The notes: a model not told the origin generated them from the letters alone. Numbered from the stretch's first letter, positions 8,005 to 16,269 are shown. The stretch is 64,000 nucleotides of DNA from CBDIDH01 sp965277595 (GCA_965277595.1 CBDIDH010000001.1:1-64000); one strand, 5' to 3'. Numbers and translations are program-made.

Positions 8005-8720
8005 TCATTGCGACCCGAACCGCCAGACAAGTTCGCCCCGTTGGGGGCACTTGCAACGCCAGACGCCCGGCTTCGGCCTGCGCACCCGGAGATGCACCGT
8101 CTCGCAGCCCGCACATCTCGCCTCCCAATTCGCCGACTCCTGGGCGGTCGGCGGCTCGACGGGCTTGCAGGCCGGCACGCCCACTTAGGAGTTGGGCAAG
8201 AATAACTTGACAGATTTCGGAAGTCGCTGCTCTTGTTCAAAGCGATTCAGCGAAGTTTGTCCGACAGGTTATTCTTGCCCGGCTCCTTACTCGAAAGTCA
8301 GAGACGAGCGGGCCTGGCACCGGCATCGGTAGCCGCTCAGGCACTTCGGCCGCCTGTAGCGGTGATACGTCTTCGAGCAGGTCGAACAGGTCACTTGCCA
8401 GTCGCCGGGCGTCACGACCAACTTGGGCGAGGTGTCGCAGGCTCGGGGCGTGGCACCGAGACGGATGGCGACCGCCTTCCAGGCCGGGCCGTGCTTGGCT
8501 ACTGGACCGGCGATGGCGTGGGCGATCTCGTGCAGTAGCGTATCCAGGACGACAGCTTGCGGTTTGTTCCGGGCGTAAACTCTCCGATCTCGATCCGCCT
8601 CGCCCGGTGCTTGCAGGCCCCCAGCCGACGCTTCGTATCCGCCAAGGCGAACGTCCAGTCACGCAATCCGTGCTTCCTCATCTCCCGGCCGGCGATGTCC
8701 GCCAATTCCTCCAGGTCCAT
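8005..8720 (-). pseudogene. SprT-like zinc metallopeptidase gene, frameshifted and interrupted
   Basis: From the ATG at 8720 (or GTG 8723) the frame encodes an SprT N-terminus (MDLEELADIAGREMRKHGLR). Around 8553-8557 one base appears to be missing. The next frame continues with LLHEIAHAIAG, the HExxH-type zinc site, and a four-cysteine ribbon beginning CSTC. It then meets a TAA at 8287-8289. Beyond an 87-105 bp palindromic insertion, the same frame encodes a second similar ribbon (CAGCETVHLRVRRPK) ending at a TGA at 8005-8007. I read this as one gene with two zinc ribbons, broken twice. It lies downstream of an XRE gene, the place ImmA holds in the first XRE operon. Confidence 0.7.
8185..8289. 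mobile_element. 105-bp MITE-like palindromic element inserted in the SprT-like gene
   Basis: The element has long terminal inverted repeats. The left end reads TTAGGAGTTGGGCAAGAATA and the right end, read on the other strand, TAAGGAGCCGGGCAAGAATA, followed by AC in both. Similarity continues inward with mismatches. TA dinucleotides sit at both borders (8186-8187 and 8288-8289), as expected for a Tc1/mariner-IS630-type target duplication. It is far too short to encode a transposase, so it would be a MITE moved in trans. Its right border supplies the TAA that ends the SprT frame. Confidence 0.6.
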
Positions 8721-8804
8721 CACACACCCTCCGACATGCTCAATCGATCGGCGAGCTTAACCAGCCCGGAGCCGCCCTGGGCGGCCAGCGAACCGGCTCG
8801 GCGA

Positions 8805-9167
8805 TCATCGGGTTCTTCGCCTCATCCCTTTGCGGGGCGTCGGAGTCAGGCCGATCTCTGTCATCAACCTATCGAGCGTGGCGTCGTCGCAGGTGGCGAA
8901 GGCACGAAAGGCGTCGGGACGCTGGAGGACTCGCTCCTTGACCGGCTCCGGCACTCGCTTCGCCAACAACCTGAGTTCATCCTCATCGGCATTGAGGGCG
9001 TCGGCGAGCCGGTGGATCAAGGCGTCGGAGGGGTAGTCGCCGAAATTCAGCCGCTCGTTCTCGACCCGGCTGAGGTAGGTGAATCCGACGCAAACCCTTT
9101 CGGCCAGGTCACGTAGGCTCCAATCCTTTGCATGACGAAGCTCTCGGACCCTGCCGCCAAACGTCAT
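8805..9167 (-). CDS. XRE-family transcriptional regulator, paralogue of the one at 2285-2629
   Basis: A 120-residue helix-turn-helix protein (MTFGGRVRELRHAKDWSLRD, then VCVGFTYLSRVENERL). It shares with the first XRE protein the segments NFGDYPS, DELRLLAKRVPE and QRPDAF, so the two come from one duplication. The ATG at 9167 is chosen because it aligns with MTFGEK of the paralogue. Here the next gene on the strand is the broken SprT-like metallopeptidase rather than an ImmA protein. The gene diverges from the truncated SNF2 helicase gene. It may regulate both; no operator matching the one at 2665-2681 was found. Confidence 0.83.
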   Translation of the reverse strand: MTFGGRVRELRHAKDWSLRDLAERVCVGFTYLSRVENERLNFGDYPSDALIHRLADALNADEDELRLLAKRVPEPVKERVLQRPDAFRAFATCDDATLDRLMTEIGLTPTPRKGMRRRTR

Positions 9168-9288
9168 CGCAAGATCGCTCCACGCTGGCACCAACAGGTT
9201 GCCCGCTCCGGGCCGTTATCGTAAGTTGCTTGCACTGCCCGGACAACACCGCAACGATACGAATCAAGAAACAGTTAATTCAGTTCTA

Positions 9289-10848
9289 ATGACGACATCC
9301 TACCACGCTCGATACTTCGCACACGAGCTAACCCGCCAACATGGGCCGGGGGGTGGGGATCGGTTGTCTATGGCCCTGTTCGACGCCTGCGTGGACCTCA
9401 ACCCGCACCAGATCGACGCTGCCGCCTTCGCCCTGCGAAACCCGCTCTCGAAGGGTGTCCTGCTCGGCGATGAAGTCGGCCTCGGCAAGACCATCGAGGC
9501 CGGGCTTGTCCTCTGCCAGTATTGGGCCGAACGGAAGAGACGGCTGCTCGTCATCTGCCCCGCCAGCCTTCGGAAGCAGTGGAGCCTTGAACTTGAAGAG
9601 AAGTTCAATCTCCGCAACGTCATCCTCGATGCCCGCACCTATCGTCAAGCGCAGACCAACGGAGACCTAAACCCTTTCTCGACTGACCGTGTGGTGGTCA
9701 CGTCGATGAACTTCGCCAGCACGATGCGGGCCGAGATAAGGGCCGTCCCCTTCGATCTGGTCGTGATCGACGAGGCCCATAAGCTCCGCAATGCCTACCG
9801 CCCCAGCAACAAGATGGGGCAGAACATCAAGTGGGCCGTCGAAGAACGCCGGAAGCTGCTCCTGACGGCCACGCCCTTGCAAAACACGATGCTCGAACTC
9901 TTCGGCCTGGCGACCGTCCTGGACGACATGATCTTCGGCGACGTGGCCTCGTTCCGGGCGCAGTATGCCACGAACGGTTCCGACACCAAGGCCCTCCGGG
10001 ATCGTCTCCAGCATTTCTGCCAGCGGACCCTGCGTCGGCAGGTGGTCGAGTACATCCAGTACACCGAACGACGGCCCCTGACCTTCAAGTTCCACCCCAC
10101 CGACGACGAGCAGAAGCTCTACCAGGCCGTCTCCGACTACCTGATGCGGGAGGACACGTTCGCCTTCCCGAAGCGGCAGCGGCATCTGACGACGCTCATC
10201 CTCCGCAAGCTCCTGGCGTCCTCGTCCCATGCGGTCGCAAACACCCTGGAGACGATGAAGGCCCGCCTCGGCCTGCTCCGGGACGGCCAGGCGGTTTCCG
10301 ACCACATCGCCGAAGACCTGATCGAGAATGAGGAGATCGAAGGCGACCTGCTGGACGACCTCCTGGGCGACGATCAGGACGACGACACCGACAAGCCGGA
10401 CGACCGAAATCCCGGACGCCGAGTCCTCGATGACGAGATCGCCGAACTCACACGCTACGCCCAATGGGCTCTCAGCATCGGCATCGACACGAAGAGCCGG
10501 TCGCTGCACAAGGCCCTGGAGGTCGGGTTCGCCGAGATGGAGAAGATGGGAGCCAAACGCAAGGCCCTCATCTTCACGGAATCTCGCCGCACGCAGGAAT
10601 ACCTCCGCAACTTCCTGGAAGCCAACGGCTACGGAGGCCAGGTCGTCCTGTTCAACGGAACAAACGCTGATCCCTTGTCCCGGCAGATCATCGACCGATG
10701 GGTCGAGACGAACGCCGAGGCCGGGCGAGTCTCCGGTTCCCGGTCCGTGGACAGCCGCACGGCCCTCATCGAACATTTCCGAGATCATGCCACCGTGATG
10801 ATCGCCACGGAAGCAACATCCGAGGGCGTGAACCTGCAATTCTGCTGA
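9289..10848 (+). pseudogene. SNF2/RapA-like helicase, 3' end cut by an IS
   Basis: From the ATG at 9289, 519 codons encode an SNF2-type ATPase: GDEVGLGKTIEAG (Walker A, ~residues 60-72), DEAH (~161-164), LLTATP, then the start of the second RecA domain with ALIFTESRR and ATEATSEGVNLQF. The protein stops at a TGA made by the inverted repeat of the IS at 10845, before motif VI with its arginine finger. Relatives with this N-terminal form are often part of phage-defence or repair operons. Without motif VI the product should not hydrolyse ATP productively. The lost 3' part is not found on the far side of the IS. Confidence 0.8.
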
Positions 10849-12227
10849 CTCTACCGGATTGCAGGTTTTGGGTTTCTGATGCCCATCAGTGAGGTCGACA
10901 CCATCAGGTTGTGGAGCCAGTGCTCATGGTAGCGCTTGCCGTTGAGCCGATGGGCAGGACTCTCGAAAGCCCGAGGGCGCTTACCCCGCGGCGCGTATGG
11001 CCGGAAGTTCTCCAGCAACGCCCAGCCCCGCGGCCGCAACTCGGACGAGCCCTGATGGCCGTGCAAACCCCGGCCCGCATACATCAGCCGGCACAGCCGG
11101 TTCATCGGCCGGTCCACCGCGTTGCTCGTGCGATGGCATCCCGGATGGTTGTAGGCCGCCGCGTAGGACTCCGTCTTGCCCCACAGCTTCGCCACCATCT
11201 CGCCCACCGGGGCGGGCCAGGCCTGTGTCGCCCACCACTGCTGAAACTCATTCATCAGGCGTCGGAACTCCTCCGCGGTGGCGGCGCGGTAGACGTCCCA
11301 CACCCGGCGGTGCAGGTCGCGGGCCTTGCGGCAGCGGTCGCGGACCTTGAGGAACCCGTGCAGGAAGCAGAGCACCACTGCGATCGATGGGAACAGCCCG
11401 CGGAAGGCGTTCCGCGTCGCCGCCCAGCCGTCGGTGTTGACCGTCTCGGGGGCGTATCCGGGCGCGACATCCCGCGCCTCGGCCGCGAACACGCCGTAGG
11501 CCTCCCGGAGATGGGCGTCATCGGCCGCGGACGTCAATGCGATGCCCAGGATGCAGCCCCCGCCGACGGTGGTCGCGACGTAGCCCTTCTGGCCGGCCCA
11601 GTCGGCGTGATGCTCGTCGGCCGCCAGATGCCCGGGCAACCGGGCCGGGTCGCGGACGGTGGTGCCCACCAGGCTGCTCCGACCCAGCCTCTCGACGACG
11701 CGATGCCAGTACATCTCGCCATGGCCGAAGCCGATCCTGAGCAGCCACGGGGGGACGCCATGCGCCGCCAGGAGCAAGGGGTACGCCAGGTCATCGGCGC
11801 TGCCGGTCATGGAGCCGGTGACGAAGCTGGGGCGGAGCCAGTAGGAGGATCGGTCGTCCGTGACGACCTTCCGGAGCTTCAGCCCGGGGAGCTTGCGGGA
11901 CTCGCGGCCGAACCCGTGGAGGCGATACCCGCGGTCGAAGCCGGCGGGGAACAGTTCCGGGGCCGAGCGGACCCATCCGTCGACGAACGCCCGAATGCGT
12001 CGGGGGTCGTGCCAGATCTCGTCGTACTGCGGCCGGGTCATGGGGATGACGATCTGTTTGGCCCCGCGCGGCGGTTGCGGCGGGGCTGGTTTTCGTTCAC
12101 GATTCACTCGCCGGGTGTTCGGTCGCGCGTCCATTTCGGCATCCTCTTCTGTGGTAAGAAAAAGGATGACGAGAATGTCGCCGGCCGGATACCCGGCACC
12201 TCAATACCTGCAATCCGGTAGAGTCAG
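10845..12227 (-). mobile_element. Complete 1383-bp insertion sequence with 22-bp perfect inverted repeats
   Basis: The ends 10845-10866 and 12206-12227 are perfect 22-bp inverted repeats beginning CTGACTCTACCGGATTGCAG. One transposase gene fills the element and its TAG stop lies inside the left repeat. The flanks show no target-site duplication. A plus-strand helicase is cut on the left and a minus-strand gene on the right, so the element borders a rearrangement rather than a simple insertion. Family not assigned. Confidence 0.85.
10851..12134 (-). CDS. DDE-type transposase of the 1383-bp IS
   Basis: A 427-residue transposase, intact from the ATG at 12134 to a TAG in the left inverted repeat. 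The segments DEHHADWAGQKGYVATT, ETVNTDGWAATRNAF and VVLCFLHGFLKVRDRC suggest an RNase H-like DDE core, with candidate aspartates in DEHHADW and NTDGW and a glutamate near MNEFQQWW. The N-terminus is basic and probably binds the inverted repeats. I do not recognise the IS family; it is unlike IS4, IS66 and IS630. With intact gene and ends the element may still be mobile. Confidence 0.8.
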   Translation of the reverse strand: MDARPNTRRVNRERKPAPPQPPRGAKQIVIPMTRPQYDEIWHDPRRIRAFVDGWVRSAPELFPAGFDRGYRLHGFGRESRKLPGLKLRKVVTDDRSSYWLRPSFVTGSMTGSADDLAYPLLLAAHGVPPWLLRIGFGHGEMYWHRVVERLGRSSLVGTTVRDPARLPGHLAADEHHADWAGQKGYVATTVGGGCILGIALTSAADDAHLREAYGVFAAEARDVAPGYAPETVNTDGWAATRNAFRGLFPSIAVVLCFLHGFLKVRDRCRKARDLHRRVWDVYRAATAEEFRRLMNEFQQWWATQAWPAPVGEMVAKLWGKTESYAAAYNHPGCHRTSNAVDRPMNRLCRLMYAGRGLHGHQGSSELRPRGWALLENFRPYAPRGKRPRAFESPAHRLNGKRYHEHWLHNLMVSTSLMGIRNPKPAIR

Positions 12228-12334
12228 GATTTTTTCAACCTTGCTGCATCGATCACATCGCCTCGCACGGGGGTGCCCCACTGGTTGAACAGATCGCACC
12301 CGCGATGGCCCCACGAAAGGCAAAGAAGTCGCAT
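12228..12334 (-). pseudogene. 5' stub of an unknown gene, cut by the IS
   Basis: An ATG at 12334, two bases after the stop of the upstream gene, opens a frame of about 35 codons (MRLLCLSWGHRGCDLFNQ and on). It reaches the IS, whose repeat supplies a TGA. Tight spacing suggests it was the third gene of the small operon starting at 13370. The rest is not present beyond the IS. No family recognised. Confidence 0.4.
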
Positions 12335-12336
12335 TT

Positions 12337-12945
12337 TCATCCCCGCCTCCGAAGCTCGAAGCGTTCAGCTATCTCGTCAAAGACATCCTGCACCACATCG
12401 GACTTCGACCGGCTTTCGGTTACGATACGATCTGCGATTTCGTACTTTTCTTTTGGGGTGAGTGTAGCAGCTTCGCTGGCGGGGGAAGGCTTCGCATCAA
12501 CTTTTGAACTGTCCTCTTCCTTGCGGGCAGAGATACCCCCCAGAACTGCGCGTAGATAAGCGGCGATGGCGGGAAGCATGGGCCGCCCTTCGATATGCTG
12601 GCGATAAGCTTTCTCTGCCGCCAAAACCCCGGCTGCATTTACCTCGGGCGATAAAGAGGCGCTGCTGGCTTTGGCGGGCTCCCCCAAAGCGGCGATCAGC
12701 CTCAATGCTTCGGGCTTGCCGTCGTCGTTTAGCGGGCAATACCTGTTTGCAAAGTGGAGAAGGACGGCGACCAAATTGCCCTGAGCGGCGGCGTGCTCGC
12801 GGACGATGGCGATGGCCTCATCAATAGTTTGATTATGCTCCCGCTCGTACTTGTAATCGAAGCGGTCGTTGTTGATAGGCTTCTTCAACGCCTCCAGCCT
12901 CTCGATCAGCGATTTGGGGCTTGCGTCCTGGGGTGCGGAGGTCAT
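12337..12945 (-). CDS. Hypothetical protein of a phage-like remnant
   Basis: A 202-residue, mainly helical protein with no family I recognise. Its ATG at 12945 overlaps the TGA of the HNH gene before it (ATGA), so the two form an operon. The middle contains an Ala-rich stretch and a low-complexity Ser/Lys linker; the C-terminus has VVQDVFDEIAERF. Codon choice and base composition are less GC-rich than in the flanking planctomycete genes, which suggests transfer, perhaps from a phage. Confidence 0.6.
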   Translation of the reverse strand: MTSAPQDASPKSLIERLEALKKPINNDRFDYKYEREHNQTIDEAIAIVREHAAAQGNLVAVLLHFANRYCPLNDDGKPEALRLIAALGEPAKASSASLSPEVNAAGVLAAEKAYRQHIEGRPMLPAIAAYLRAVLGGISARKEEDSSKVDAKPSPASEAATLTPKEKYEIADRIVTESRSKSDVVQDVFDEIAERFELRRRG

Positions 12946-13370
12946 GCTGCCTCGCCCACAGTAGCAGATCGGGTCTTTAGCCAGCGGTGCCTATCATGAT
13001 GGTGCTGGGGACAAAGCCACATGACGTCCAAGGGCTTGTTATAGTCATCATGGTGAGCATGGACACGATCCGTTGTGCCGCAGATTTCACAAGGCCGCTT
13101 AACAAGTAAACCGGAGCGAAGAGCGTTATTTACCCTTTGCCGGGCCAAGAACTTCAGGCGATTCTTCCCCGTGCGTTCTCGCTTTCGCTGCTTTGCTCCG
13201 TTTAAATCGTATCGCTTTATTGAATTTTCGATCCTGTCGAGCGATTGACATTCGGAGCAATTTCCATTGTAGACCGAGCGTTTTGCTCGATGCCCGCGCT
13301 TGCAGAGCTTCCCTGTAAAATAATGGATCTGGCCCTGAGATATAGCCTTAGTCCTTGAGATTATTTCCAT
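12942..13370 (-). CDS. Phage-type HNH endonuclease
   Basis: The ATG at 13370 gives 142 residues. The N-terminal half has a CKRGH...CSEC zinc pair and a Lys/Arg-rich linker. The C-terminal half is the HNH core: CEICGTTDRVHAHHDDY, then WLCPQHHHDRH. This arrangement is common in small phage and prophage HNH proteins, which nick DNA in packaging or behave as free-standing homing nucleases. The frame is open upstream to 13553 but crosses a hairpin and a composition change, so the short start is preferred. First gene of a small low-GC operon. Confidence 0.8.
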   Translation of the reverse strand: MEIISRTKAISQGQIHYFTGKLCKRGHRAKRSVYNGNCSECQSLDRIENSIKRYDLNGAKQRKRERTGKNRLKFLARQRVNNALRSGLLVKRPCEICGTTDRVHAHHDDYNKPLDVMWLCPQHHHDRHRWLKTRSATVGEAA

Positions 13371-13394
13371 TCCGCTACTGATGCCAGCCGCTCG

Positions 13395-13443
13395 GTGTAA
13401 CAGACGCGACAAGGTTTTGCCGACGCTCGGGCGTCTGTTACAC
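13395..13443. repeat. 49-bp inverted repeat upstream of the HNH gene
   Basis: Perfect 13-bp arms GTGTAACAGACGC (13395-13407) and GCGTCTGTTACAC (13431-13443) enclose a 23-bp loop. No T-run follows, so a Rho-independent terminator is unlikely. It lies just upstream of the HNH start. It could be a regulatory site, a short palindromic mobile unit or two abutting IS ends. Confidence 0.6.
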
Positions 13444-13503
13444 GGAATGGCTGAGAATGGGATTGGGTGAACGTCGGCATCCCCCATCCGTAGCACGGTC
13501 CCG

Positions 13504-13519
13504 CCGCTTGCGCAAGCGG
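13504..13519. repeat. 16-bp perfect palindrome after the exonuclease III gene
   Basis: CCGCTTGCGCAAGCGG lies 30 bp beyond the stop codon of the exonuclease gene. It can fold into a short hairpin but lacks a T-tract. It may be an attenuated terminator or a protein-binding site. Confidence 0.35.
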
Positions 13520-13549
13520 TTCTCGCAAGCCAGCGGATCCGACCCTCAG

Positions 13550-14320
13550 TCACCCCAACTCAACCCATGTCGGCGCGTGGTCGCTCGTCTTCTCCATCGC
13601 CCGGATGTCGCGATCCACGCCCGCCGCTTTCAACTTCGGAGCCAGCTCCGGGCTCAGGAGTAAATGGTCGATGCGGAGCCCCGCGTTCCGGCTGAACGCT
13701 CCCCGCATATAGTCGAAGAACGTGTAGATTACCTCGTCCGGATGAACCGCCCGCAAAGCGTCCGTCCAGCCCTGGTGGAGCAGACGCTGGTACGCCTCCC
13801 GTGTCTCGGGCCGGAATAGGGCGTCGTCCACCCACCGCTCGGGCTTGTAGGCGTCCAGTTCGGTGGGGATGACGTTGTAATCGCCCGCGAGCACGACGGG
13901 GCCGCCCTTGCTGAGCAGGCCCGCCGCGTGGGCGTGGAACCGCTCGAACCACTTGAGCTTGTAATCGAACTTCGGGCCAGGGGCAGGGTTGCCGTTGGGC
14001 AGGTAGAGGCAGCCGACGGTGATGCCGCCCACGACGGCCTCGATGTAGCGGCTGTGGGTGTCGTCAGGATCGCCGGGCAGGCCCCGCTGCGTCTCCTCGG
14101 GCTTCTCGCCCCTGGCGAGGATGGCGACGCCGTTCCATGCCTTCTGGCCATGCCAGACAGCCTCGTAGCCCGCCTCGCGGATGGCGTCGATCGGGAACTT
14201 CTCGTCGGCCGTCTTCAGCTCCTGCAGGCAGGCGACGTCCGGCTTCGATGTGGCGAGCCAGTGCAAGAGGACTGGAAGGCGGGCGTTGATGCTGTTGACG
14301 TTGTAGGTGGCGATTTTCAT
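13550..14320 (-). CDS. xthA: Exodeoxyribonuclease III
   Basis: A 256-residue EEP-fold nuclease of full length for ExoIII. Motifs are MKIATYNVNSINAR at the N-terminus, CLQELK (metal-binding Glu), LAGDYNVIPTELD (Asp/Asn), GLRIDHLLLSP and the terminal TSDHAPTWVEL (catalytic His). The enzyme cleaves abasic sites and degrades 3' ends in base-excision repair. It ends a run of minus-strand genes that includes manganese catalase and other stress proteins. Confidence 0.93.
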   Translation of the reverse strand: MKIATYNVNSINARLPVLLHWLATSKPDVACLQELKTADEKFPIDAIREAGYEAVWHGQKAWNGVAILARGEKPEETQRGLPGDPDDTHSRYIEAVVGGITVGCLYLPNGNPAPGPKFDYKLKWFERFHAHAAGLLSKGGPVVLAGDYNVIPTELDAYKPERWVDDALFRPETREAYQRLLHQGWTDALRAVHPDEVIYTFFDYMRGAFSRNAGLRIDHLLLSPELAPKLKAAGVDRDIRAMEKTSDHAPTWVELG

Positions 14321-14329
14321 CGGGCCATT

Positions 14330-14704
14330 CTACCGGCTTCCGGGGCGGGCGTCCCCTGACATCGGCGGCGTTGGACCCTCATACGGGCTCTCGCCGAAAA
14401 ACAGCCAGTAGGACAGGTCGCCGAGCCTCGCGCAGCCCCGCCGGTAGTAGTCGTCATCCGCCGATGGCTTCCGCTCCGGGCGGTTCACTAGGCCAGTCGT
14501 GGTCGTTTCCAGGAACCAGAAGCCCCGCGCGATCCAGGTTTCGATGACGTCGCGTCCTTCGTGCTCCCTGGCGCATTGCTCCATCGCTCGGATCAGCCGG
14601 GCAAACGCCACTTTGTCCCAGTCGGCAAAGCATCGGAACTTCAGCAGGAACGAGCCCTCTTCGGCGTCTAATTCTTTGCGGAGGATAGTCAGGTAGTCGT
14701 CCAT
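14330..14704 (-). CDS. Hypothetical protein (124 residues)
   Basis: From the ATG at 14704 the product begins MDDYLTILRKELDAEEGSFL and contains RFCADW-like and AREHEGRDVIETWIARGFW segments. It is soluble and helical, with no signal peptide or known motif. A longer start at 14764 would overlap the preceding cupin gene, so 14704 is preferred. It stands between the cupin and exonuclease genes on the same strand, 9 bp from xthA, and is probably co-transcribed. I do not recognise a family. Confidence 0.65.
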   Translation of the reverse strand: MDDYLTILRKELDAEEGSFLLKFRCFADWDKVAFARLIRAMEQCAREHEGRDVIETWIARGFWFLETTTTGLVNRPERKPSADDDYYRRGCARLGDLSYWLFFGESPYEGPTPPMSGDARPGSR

Positions 14705-14738
14705 GGATGAGTTCTCCCCGGGCATCGATGCGGGCGTT

Positions 14739-15080
14739 CTATTCCTTCCCCGCAGGCAGCTCATCGCCGTCCGAGGTATAGCCGGGAGGCACGTAGACGT
14801 TCAGCGTTTTCAGCGGCTCCTCGCCAGTGTTCCTGATCTCATGACGGTCGCCGCGCTGGATCAGGAGGAGTGTACCCTCCTTGAGTTCAACCCGCTCGCC
14901 CTCGACGATGGCCTGGCCCTCGCCGCTGACCACGAACAGCCATTGGTCGGCCCCCTTGTGGCGGTTCTCCGGCCCGCCCTCGGTCACTCCGGGCGCAAGG
15001 GTCATCTGGGCGGCCTGCGAGTGCGTGTCGCCCAGGACGACCTTAAAACCCCGGCCGAACTGCAGGTGCTTGTGTTGCAT
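14739..15080 (-). CDS. Cupin-domain protein
   Basis: A 113-residue single-cupin protein. Motif 1 is seen in TEGGPENRHKGADQWLFVVSGEGQA and motif 2 in LLLIQRGDRHEIRNTGEEPL, with histidines that can bind a metal. Small cupins serve as sensors, isomerases or dioxygenases, and the substrate cannot be predicted. It lies between the KGG-like stress gene (13 bp gap) and a hypothetical gene on the same strand. Confidence 0.85.
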   Translation of the reverse strand: MQHKHLQFGRGFKVVLGDTHSQAAQMTLAPGVTEGGPENRHKGADQWLFVVSGEGQAIVEGERVELKEGTLLLIQRGDRHEIRNTGEEPLKTLNVYVPPGYTSDGDELPAGKE

Positions 15081-15092
15081 GAAATCGCCGGA

Positions 15093-15407
15093 TCAGTGGG
15101 CTTTCGCCGCCGCGTTCCTCTTGCGGGTTGCGGCAGCTTTCTTTGCCGAAGCCGAACGCTCCTCGGCGCTACGTGAGGAGGACGCCGCCCCGCCTTTCTT
15201 GCCGCCCTTCTCGCTGGAGACGTGGGTGTCGGCCTTTCCCCGCCCGCTCCCCGACTTGTTGCCGCCGCCGGACTCCTTGTTGACCGTCGCCCAGGCGCGA
15301 GCCTCGGCTTCCTTCTCCGGGGTGCCGCGATCTTCGTAGCTCTCGGCGATGTGGTCGGCCTTCCGCTTCTGCTTGTCGGTGTCCTTGGATTTGTCGCCCT
15401 GTGGCAT
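15093..15407 (-). CDS. KGG-like / plasmid-stabilization-annotated stress protein
   Basis: The ATG at 15407 gives 104 residues: MPQGDKSKDTDKQKRKADHI, then RAWATVNKESGGGNKSGSGR and a Lys/Ala-rich tail. Proteins of this type are often annotated as plasmid stabilization proteins and have a KGG-like, disordered, basic character. A stress or DNA-associated role is more likely than partitioning. The long frame upstream to 15593 is not supported. It lies next to manganese catalase and the cupin gene. Confidence 0.75.
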   Translation of the reverse strand: MPQGDKSKDTDKQKRKADHIAESYEDRGTPEKEAEARAWATVNKESGGGNKSGSGRGKADTHVSSEKGGKKGGAASSSRSAEERSASAKKAAATRKRNAAAKAH

Positions 15408-15537
15408 GGCTCTGCCTCCGGTTCCGGGCCTTTCTGTATGGGAACTCGACAGTTGCGCATTCGTGCAAAACGGGTGCCATAAGCGGCTTACGCGGCGCCA
15501 CCGACGTCCTCGCCCGAGGGTGGCGCGATCCAGTCGA

Positions 15538-16269
15538 TTACTGCCTGGCTCCGGATTTATCCCGGAGTTCCTTGAAGGCGGGAGCCTCGACATATTGCCA
15601 ACTGCCGCCCTGATTCCACGGGCCGCGAAATTCCGAACCGGCGTCGCCCTGCCCGGTGGAGTCGTTGAAGAACTGGTCCACCAGCCCGGCGGTCGGCGGG
15701 ATCTTGCCGACCTCCAGGGGATTCTTGCCCAGGCTCTCGAGCGCCGCCATGAATGCCTTCATGTGCGTGATCTCGCGCGTCATGAGGAACTGGAGCGCTT
15801 CCTTCGTGCCCGCGTCGTTGGTGAAGTTGATCAGGCGCTCGTAGACGATCTTGGCGCGGGCCTCGGCGGCGATGTTGTTGCGCAGGTCGACATCGAGCTC
15901 GCCGGTGATCTTGAGGTAATCCGCCGTCCAGGGATTGCCCTGCGAGTTGAACAGGTTCACTCCCCCACCCCCGCAAATGGCGATGAGCGGATCGGCCTCG
16001 GCCGCCTCGCGGGCCGTCCCGGTCGGCTTGAGGTGGGCCCTGGCCAAGGTGCCGATCACCTCGAGATGGCTCAACTCCTCGGTGCCGATGTCCATCAGGA
16101 GGTCCTTGCGGGCCGGGTCCTCGCAGTTGAGGCCCTGGATCGAGTACTGCATGGCCGCGGCCAGCTCGCCGTTGGCTCCGCCGAACTGCTCCAGCAGCAT
16201 GTTCCCGAACTTGGGGTCGGGCGTTCCGACGCGAACCGTGTACATGAGCTTCTTGATGTGGTGATACAT
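15538..16269 (-). CDS. Manganese (non-haem) catalase
   Basis: A 243-residue di-manganese catalase, slightly shorter than many at the C-terminus. The ferritin-like bundle shows the metal ligands in context: LLEQFGGANGELAAAMQYS, DIGTEELSHLEVIGTL, and LMTREITHMKAF with E-x-x-H pairs. It converts hydrogen peroxide to water and oxygen. The Tat-signal gene at 16435 is divergent, with a 165-bp shared promoter region. Together with the SDR, ADH and MBL genes upstream it looks like a peroxide or desiccation stress set. Confidence 0.92.
   Translation of the reverse strand: MYHHIKKLMYTVRVGTPDPKFGNMLLEQFGGANGELAAAMQYSIQGLNCEDPARKDLLMDIGTEELSHLEVIGTLARAHLKPTGTAREAAEADPLIAICGGGGVNLFNSQGNPWTADYLKITGELDVDLRNNIAAEARAKIVYERLINFTNDAGTKEALQFLMTREITHMKAFMAALESLGKNPLEVGKIPPTAGLVDQFFNDSTGQGDAGSEFRGPWNQGGSWQYVEAPAFKELRDKSGARQ

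Noticed and set aside
9195..9288. Copy of the 2665-2681 operator in front of the second XRE gene
   Set aside because: Only loose similarity (CGTTATCGTAAGTTGC and GCAACGATACG); no GCGTT-N7-AACGC match was found.
10911..12221. 436-codon plus-strand frame
   Set aside because: It lies antisense to the intact transposase between perfect inverted repeats and has no recognisable motif.
13504..13519. Palindrome as Rho-independent terminator of xthA
   Set aside because: No T-run on either side.
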